This document shows, piece by piece, positions 13,903-18,399 of a stretch of DNA of 18,399 bases. A program made the translations under genes and the position numbers. The DNA is from an uncultured Mycoplasmatota bacterium (GTDB lineage: Bacteria > Bacillota_I > Bacilli_A > RF39 > UBA660): NCBI GenBank assembly GCA_946494345.1, contig CAMMBX010000012.1, positions 1 to 18,399 on the forward strand, written 5' to 3'. Below the pieces are notes generated by a model that was not told the DNA's origin, did no database searches, and worked only from the letters and a program-made list of their open reading frames with translations. The stretch's first letter is position 1. Each line of letters begins with the position of its first letter.

Positions 13903-14994
13903 ATGGTAGAAGAAATTAAAACAATGGCTGAAAGAAAAGACAAACTAATTAAACTAGGTAAAGAACAAGGATACATTACTTATGAACAATTAGCTAATGA
14001 ATTAAAAGGACTTGAAGTAGATAGTGATAGTCTTGATGATTTATATAACACCTTAGTTGCTCAAGGTATTGATATCGTATCAGAAGATGGTAGTGATGAT
14101 GCTAGTGGCGAAGAGATAACTGAACATACTAAAACTGAAGACTTAACAATGTCTAAAGATGTTAAAATAAATGATCCAGTTAGAATGTATTTAAAAGAAA
14201 TAGGTAGAATACCTCTACTAAACAGCGATGAAGAGTTTGAATATGCTCAAAGAGCTGTTGAAGGCGATGAAGAAGCTAAAAGAATCTTAGCAGAATCTAA
14301 TCTTCGTCTAGTAGTTTCTATCGCTAAACGTTATGTTGGCCGTGGTATGCTTTTCCTTGATTTGATTCAAGAAGGAAATATTGGCCTTATGAAAGCTGTT
14401 GAAAAGTTTGATCCAACTAAAGGGTATAAATTTTCAACATATGCTACTTGGTGGATAAGACAAGCAATAACAAGAGCGATCGCCGATCAAGCAAGAACTA
14501 TTAGAGTACCTGTTCACATGGTAGAAACTATTAATAAACTAGCAAGAGTTCAAAGACAACTTACTCAGGAATTAAATAGAGAACCAACTGATGATGAGAT
14601 CGCTGCTAAACTAGAAATACCTGTAGAAAAAGTAAGAGAAGTATATAAAATTAGTCAAGATCCTGTCGCTTTAGAAACTCCAATCGGAGAAGAAGATGAT
14701 TCTCATCTAGGAGATTTTATTAAAGACGATAGAATGATTGGACCTGAAGAATATACTACTGAAGAAATGCTTAAAGAAGAATTAGCAAGTGTCCTTTTAA
14801 CCTTAACTGATAGAGAAGAGAAGGTATTAAGATTAAGATTTGGTCTTGATGATGGACAGTGTAGAACCCTAGAAGAAGTAGGACAAATCTTTGGTGTAAC
14901 AAGAGAGCGCATTAGACAAATAGAAGCGAAAGCCTTAAGAAAACTAAGACATCCATCTAGATCTAGAAAATTAAAGGATTTCTTAACAGATTAA
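13903..14994 (+). CDS. rpoD: Primary sigma factor of RNA polymerase (SigA/RpoD)
   Basis: The housekeeping sigma-70 factor, 363 residues, with the short Firmicute-type N-terminus. Region 1.1 is at about 10-62 (GYITYEQLANEL). An acidic linker follows to about 90. Region 1.2 is DPVRMYLKEIGRIPLL at 101-116. Region 2 is at about 134-204 with DLIQEGNIGLMKAVEKFD, and region 2.4 reads TYATWWIRQAITRA. Region 3.0 contains VHMVE at 214-218, the contacts for an extended -10. Region 4 is at about 300-363, with helix-turn-helix RTLEEVGQIFGVTRERIRQI at 331-350. All key residues are present. Its start follows AGGGGAGAG, 1 base after dnaG, and its stop overlaps the trmK start. The window's many TGnTATAAT-type promoters fit this factor. 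Confidence 0.98.
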   Translation: MVEEIKTMAERKDKLIKLGKEQGYITYEQLANELKGLEVDSDSLDDLYNTLVAQGIDIVSEDGSDDASGEEITEHTKTEDLTMSKDVKINDPVRMYLKEIGRIPLLNSDEEFEYAQRAVEGDEEAKRILAESNLRLVVSIAKRYVGRGMLFLDLIQEGNIGLMKAVEKFDPTKGYKFSTYATWWIRQAITRAIADQARTIRVPVHMVETINKLARVQRQLTQELNREPTDDEIAAKLEIPVEKVREVYKISQDPVALETPIGEEDDSHLGDFIKDDRMIGPEEYTTEEMLKEELASVLLTLTDREEKVLRLRFGLDDGQCRTLEEVGQIFGVTRERIRQIEAKALRKLRHPSRSRKLKDFLTD

Positions 14995-15665
14995 TGAAAA
15001 TAAATAACAGATTAAAAACAATAGGGGATTTAGTTCCCCTTTCTTCATATCCCTTAGATATAGGATGTGATCATGCTCTTTTGTCTATCTATTTAGTTAA
15101 AGAAAAAAAACTACCTAAAGTGATCGCTAGTGATAATAAAAGTGGACCTTTAAAAAAAGCCGCTGAAAATATAAATTTCTACAAAGTCAAAGATAAAGTT
15201 AAACTAGTAAAAGCCGAAGGACTAGATTCTTATGAGAGTGGAATAGATACTATCACTATTTCTGGTATGGGTGGTCTTAATATTAATAAAATATTAGATG
15301 ATAATAAAAGATATTTAAAGAATATTAAAACCCTTATATTATCACCAAATAATTATTCTCTTGCTGTTAAAAGAAAACTAACTAAGTTTGGTTATCATAT
15401 AAGTAATGAAACTTTAGTTAAAGAAAATAATATTATCTATGAAATACTTGTCTTTACCAAGGGAAGAAAATACTATAGATATAAAAAATTATTTTTAGGA
15501 CCAGTTTTAATGACTAAGAAAGATATTCTTACTAAAGAATATTATAAAAAGCTTTTAAGTACTAAAGAGTCTCTCTTAAAAGCTTTACCTAAATCATTTG
15601 TCAGTAAAATTAGATTAACTAAGAAAGAAATAAAATACTTAAAAGAGATATTAGATTTAAAATAA
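14994..15665 (+). CDS. trmK: tRNA (adenine22-N1)-methyltransferase
   Basis: An S-adenosylmethionine-dependent enzyme that methylates N1 of A22 in certain tRNAs. It has 223 residues, the usual length. The Rossmann-fold cofactor site shows DIGCDHALLS at 22-31 and ASD at 45-47. ISGMGG at 89-94 and LSPNN at 116-120 are hallmarks of the TrmK (YqfN) family. The C-terminal 70 residues are a Lys-rich helical region. Its ATG overlaps the rpoD stop (TAATG), so it is the third cistron of the dnaG operon, an arrangement known in Firmicutes. The final codons form the left arm of a terminator shared with the convergent gene. Confidence 0.93.
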   Translation: MKINNRLKTIGDLVPLSSYPLDIGCDHALLSIYLVKEKKLPKVIASDNKSGPLKKAAENINFYKVKDKVKLVKAEGLDSYESGIDTITISGMGGLNINKILDDNKRYLKNIKTLILSPNNYSLAVKRKLTKFGYHISNETLVKENNIIYEILVFTKGRKYYRYKKLFLGPVLMTKKDILTKEYYKKLLSTKESLLKALPKSFVSKIRLTKKEIKYLKEILDLK

Positions 15666-15680
15666 TAGCTCTTTTATTTT
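15641..15680. terminator. Bidirectional terminator overlapping the trmK end
   Basis: AAAAGAG (15641-15647) pairs with CTCTTTT (15669-15675), and ATTA (15650-15653) with TAAT (15663-15666). The stem includes the trmK stop and abuts the stop of the minus-strand gene. Short T runs follow on both strands. Confidence 0.6.
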
Positions 15681-16039
15681 GTTTCATTTCTGTTAATACC
15701 AATAACCGCTCCCACACTAGTAGTTAAAAGAATAATAAAACTATAAATAATAGTTCTAATATCAAAAGAACTGTTCATTAAAAGTTTAATAATAAACATA
15801 ATAATTAAAAATATTCCTCCTAGTTTTAATCCTTCGACAAGTCCATACTTAGAAGAATTCTTTCCTAAGAAGAAAGCATTAATAAATAAAGATCCTAAGA
15901 CTATAACTAATTTCATAATATTATAAACATTATTATTTATAATATCAAAATAATAAAATGTATTTAAAATTAAGCCAAATATAATTATACTAATAAAAGT
16001 AATTAATAAAAATTTCCCTAACTTTTTTAAATAAGCCAT
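15674..16039 (-). CDS. Four-helix membrane protein, TIGR04086/DUF3792-like
   Basis: 121 residues from the ATG at 16039, which stands 4-5 bases after AGGTGAT on the minus strand; a GTG at 16048 lies in that site and is rejected. Four hydrophobic helices are visible at about 8-27, 38-58, 68-88 and 94-114. Size, four-helix layout and the KYGLVEGLKLGG turn between helices 2 and 3 agree with the TIGR04086 / DUF3792 (YrzE-like) membrane family of Firmicutes, whose function is unknown. The assignment rests on layout and a short motif, so it is tentative. The gene converges on trmK and shares its terminator; on the other side it is divergent from the prepilin-like gene. Confidence 0.7.
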   Translation of the reverse strand: MAYLKKLGKFLLITFISIIIFGLILNTFYYFDIINNNVYNIMKLVIVLGSLFINAFFLGKNSSKYGLVEGLKLGGIFLIIMFIIKLLMNSSFDIRTIIYSFIILLTTSVGAVIGINRNETK

Positions 16040-16102
16040 CACTATCACCTAATAAATAGTATGTAAATCTGTTAAATATATGATAACTATTTTAATAACA
16101 AT

Positions 16103-16131
16103 TTGCAAAGTATTTTATTTTATCCTATAAT
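16103..16131 (+). promoter_or_regulatory. Promoter of the prepilin-like gene
   Basis: TTGCAA (16103-16108), a 17-base spacer and a perfect TATAAT (16126-16131). A second TATAAT overlaps at 16132-16137, which could allow a shifted start. Confidence 0.65.
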
Positions 16132-16156
16132 TATAATAGAAAGAGTAGGGCGAAAG

Positions 16157-18289
16157 ATGAATAATAAAAGATTTAGAAGATATAAAAAACAAGAAAGAAA
16201 AGGCTTTACTATGATTGAGTTATTAGCAACTATAATCATACTAGGTCTATTAGCATCTTTAGCATATTTTGGTGTGAGAGGTATATTAGATAGAGGTAAT
16301 AGTAGTTACTATAATTCTCAAGAAAATATGTTAATACTAGCAGGAAGAGAATATTTTTCTGATCATCGAAGTGAATTGCCAGAAGAGGTAGGAAAAACAT
16401 CTAATGTAACCCTAGAAACCTTAATAAATGAATCTTACATAGACAAGATAATAGATGAAAATGAAAATGCTTGTGATATTACAAAAAGTAGTGTAACTAG
16501 TCAAAAAATAACAGATAAAGATTATCAGTATTATGGAGTATTAACCTGTAATAATTACAAGACTACCGCTGATGAAGCTCTCCCTGTAATAAAATTTAGA
16601 CCTAATAAAAAATCATCAACTGAAAGTATTACCATAACTATGAGTGTAACCGATAATGCTGGTGTTGCAAGTTATCGTTACGTAATAACTAAAGATGGCG
16701 AAGAATATAGGGATAGCAATTATCAAATATATAATGGAGAAATACAAATTAAACTAACAGAAAAAGGATTATATGAGATTACAGGTTATGCTATTGATGT
16801 TAATGGTAATACTTCATCTAGAAAATCAGGTAAATATTCTATCTATGAAGGAATAGATTGTTCTCAAGTTGAATTTACTAGTGAAACTAAAGCTCTTACT
16901 TGGACTAATGAAGATGTAACAGTAAATGTAAAATTACCAGCTAACACTTATAGATGGGACTTAAGTAAAAGAGTAAATGGTGGAGATTATGAAAATATAA
17001 ATAATTATATTGGTTCAGGTAATCAAAATATAACGCTTGATACTGATGGAAAAGTTCAACTAAGATTAGTTTTATATGATAATGCTGGTAATTCTTGTAC
17101 TGCTACCTCAGAACAATACTATATTGATAAAACTGCCCCAACTTGTGTAAGTAGTGGAGGTAGTACTTCTTGGACTAGTAAAAATGTTACTTTAATAGGA
17201 ACTTGTAGTGATAATTTAAGTGGCTGTACTGGTAATGCTAAGAAAACCTTTAATACAGAAGGACAGTGGTACAATCAGTCTCCAGGTAGTGTAAGTGATA
17301 ATGCTGGTAACGCTACGCCTTGTCCTGCTGACCAAACTGTAAAAATAGCAAGTGCACCTACTAAGCCTGATATATATTTAAATGGTTATAATACTGGTAG
17401 CTGGACTAATGGAAACGTTACAATAAGTATGGGTTCTACTAGTAATATAGGAATAGATCATTATGAATATTCGCATGATGGTGTCAATTGGATAAATGAT
17501 TTTAATAATAATCCAACAGGTTGGAATAGAGTATATACTAGTAGTGACAAGAGTTCTATGAATGTAACCATAAGTTGGGAAGGAAATTGGAATTTCTATA
17601 TAAGAGCGGTAGATAAAGCCGGAAATGTAAGTCCTACTTCAAATATGTTCACAATTAGAATTGATAAAACACCTCCAGTTGTCTCTTTAACAAGTTCTCA
17701 AAGTGGTTGTGTAAATGCTCCGACACAAGTTTGGATTGCGCTAGTCGCTCAAGAAAATGGTTCTGGTATTGCTAGTTGGCAAATAAGTTATGATGGATTT
17801 AATGCTAGTAATATAGAAGGAACAACAGGTGTAAAAGAAGGATTGCAAATATTTAGTAACATCATGAATCAAAATGTTTATTTTAGAGCCTATGATAATG
17901 CTGGTAACTATAGTTCCTTCGTTGGTACTAATATTTGTATCAATGCAAGTGATCCTGATGTTAATTTCACTATCAGTTGCTGGAATAGCTGTGCAGGACG
18001 ATGTAACTTAAATGGTTATAACAATGATAGAATTTGGCAATGGGATATATCAGGAGCAGGATCAGGCTTAAACATTTGGACAGCCAAAATAGTATATTCT
18101 ACAGTAACGAGACCAAATTATTGTACTTATGATATATTAAATGCCCCATATGGTAGTAGAAGTGGTTGCGGCTATGCTGTCTTTGAATCAACAAGATTCC
18201 AGTATAGTAGGTCATATGCGCAGTCTAGCATAGTTGGTAGAGTATGTACAAACAATGGTAAATGTGCTGAATGTATTGTTTATAATTAA
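16157..18289 (+). CDS. Large prepilin-like surface protein with Ig-like modules
   Basis: 710 residues from ATG 16157, after TAGGG at 6 bases; upstream codons from 16103 are promoter sequence. A type IV prepilin signal is clear: a basic leader, then RKG|FTMIEL with cleavage after Gly16, Glu at mature position 5 (residue 21) and a hydrophobic helix to about 38. A pseudopilin-like domain (about 51-137) shows LPEEVG, TLETLIN, CDITKS and LTC. About 141-595 holds roughly five Ig-like modules, each closing with a DxxGN motif at 213-218, 307-312, 380-385, 485-490 and 579-584. IDKTAP/IDKTPP module starts occur at 323 and 502. The tail (600-710) has eight Cys, including CxxxCxxxC at 608-616 and CAEC at 703-706. 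Expected to need prepilin peptidase. An adhesin-like tip or minor pilin role is inferred. It is monocistronic with its own terminator. Confidence 0.88.
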   Translation: MNNKRFRRYKKQERKGFTMIELLATIIILGLLASLAYFGVRGILDRGNSSYYNSQENMLILAGREYFSDHRSELPEEVGKTSNVTLETLINESYIDKIIDENENACDITKSSVTSQKITDKDYQYYGVLTCNNYKTTADEALPVIKFRPNKKSSTESITITMSVTDNAGVASYRYVITKDGEEYRDSNYQIYNGEIQIKLTEKGLYEITGYAIDVNGNTSSRKSGKYSIYEGIDCSQVEFTSETKALTWTNEDVTVNVKLPANTYRWDLSKRVNGGDYENINNYIGSGNQNITLDTDGKVQLRLVLYDNAGNSCTATSEQYYIDKTAPTCVSSGGSTSWTSKNVTLIGTCSDNLSGCTGNAKKTFNTEGQWYNQSPGSVSDNAGNATPCPADQTVKIASAPTKPDIYLNGYNTGSWTNGNVTISMGSTSNIGIDHYEYSHDGVNWINDFNNNPTGWNRVYTSSDKSSMNVTISWEGNWNFYIRAVDKAGNVSPTSNMFTIRIDKTPPVVSLTSSQSGCVNAPTQVWIALVAQENGSGIASWQISYDGFNASNIEGTTGVKEGLQIFSNIMNQNVYFRAYDNAGNYSSFVGTNICINASDPDVNFTISCWNSCAGRCNLNGYNNDRIWQWDISGAGSGLNIWTAKIVYSTVTRPNYCTYDILNAPYGSRSGCGYAVFESTRFQYSRSYAQSSIVGRVCTNNGKCAECIVYN

Positions 18290-18297
18290 TAAGTGTA

Positions 18298-18326
18298 AAC
18301 AAGGATACAATAATTATCCTTGTTTT
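18298..18326 (+). terminator. Terminator of the prepilin-like gene
   Basis: AACAAGGATA (18298-18307) and TATCCTTGTT (18315-18324) form a perfect 10-base-pair stem around CAATAAT, followed by T. An outer TGTAAA/TTTACA pairing may extend it. Confidence 0.9.
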
Positions 18327-18399
18327 ATATTTACATAAAATTATAAAAAAAGTTGATTTCAAAACTAAATTTCAGTGAAAAATTATTGTAATTAAAGGA
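18327..18399 (+). promoter_or_regulatory. Probable upstream region of a gene beginning past the window edge
   Basis: A very AT-rich stretch ends in AAAGGA, a plausible ribosome binding site, right at the border. TTGTAATTA just before it resembles the -10 region at 969-980. The gene itself is not in view. Confidence 0.3.

Noticed and set aside
16103..16156. Upstream extension of the prepilin-like gene
   Set aside because: It covers the -35/-10 region; ATG 16157 has a TAGGG site and gives a normal prepilin leader.

Overview
The window is AT-rich (roughly 30% GC by eye) and carries a low-GC, Gram-positive-type chromosome. The block dnaG-rpoD-trmK (12168-15665) has the gene order familiar from Firmicutes, the ribosome binding sites are strong (AGGAGG type) and the promoters are SigA-like. 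The gene style (TM-anchored Asn/Thr/Ser-rich surface proteins, a prepilin fused to Ig-like modules, an archaeal-type AspRS next to HisRS) fits uncultured gut Bacilli near the RF39/Mollicutes-related lineages. That placement is an inference from gene content; no rRNA is present. Tryptophan is read from TGG and all 17 genes end in TAA or TAG, so the standard code fits, with no TGA stop in the sample.

Layout. 1-260: the 3' end of an Rpn/PD-(D/E)XK transposase-like gene, then a terminator. 296-886 (-): a small membrane-anchored protein of unknown role. 993-2139 (+): a PfkB-family sugar kinase overlapping a stand-alone Smr-domain protein. 2186-6720 (+): three unrecognised genes. The first two encode membrane-anchored proteins with long low-complexity external parts, in one operon behind a consensus promoter. 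The third encodes a soluble helical protein behind its own promoter. 6721-7018: non-coding, ending in a bidirectional terminator. 7019-7798 (-): a small protein-kinase-fold protein, divergent from hisS-aspS (7916-10541, +, overlapping). 10637-11449 (+) and 11432-11887 (-): two unknown genes whose coding ends overlap inside one hairpin. 11888-12167: non-coding, with an orphan terminator suggesting a small RNA. 12168-15665 (+): the dnaG-rpoD-trmK operon. 15674-16039 (-): a four-helix membrane protein of the TIGR04086/DUF3792 type. 16157-18289 (+): a large prepilin-like protein with about five Ig-like modules and a Cys-rich end. The last 70 bases look like the upstream region of another plus-strand gene that begins just outside.

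How it fits together. The housekeeping part covers translation (HisRS, AspRS, TrmK), replication priming (DnaG) and the primary sigma factor. The accessory part is mostly cell-surface. The proteins at 2186-3190 and 16157-18289 share an ectodomain of about 80 residues: LP-x-EVG, then TL and a CD pair, then L-x-C. One carries it behind a plain TM helix and the other behind a true type IV prepilin signal. That link, together with the duplicated 21-residue motif in the 3202-4761 protein, is the best candidate here for an undescribed surface system. No pilus assembly ATPase, platform protein or prepilin peptidase lies in the window.
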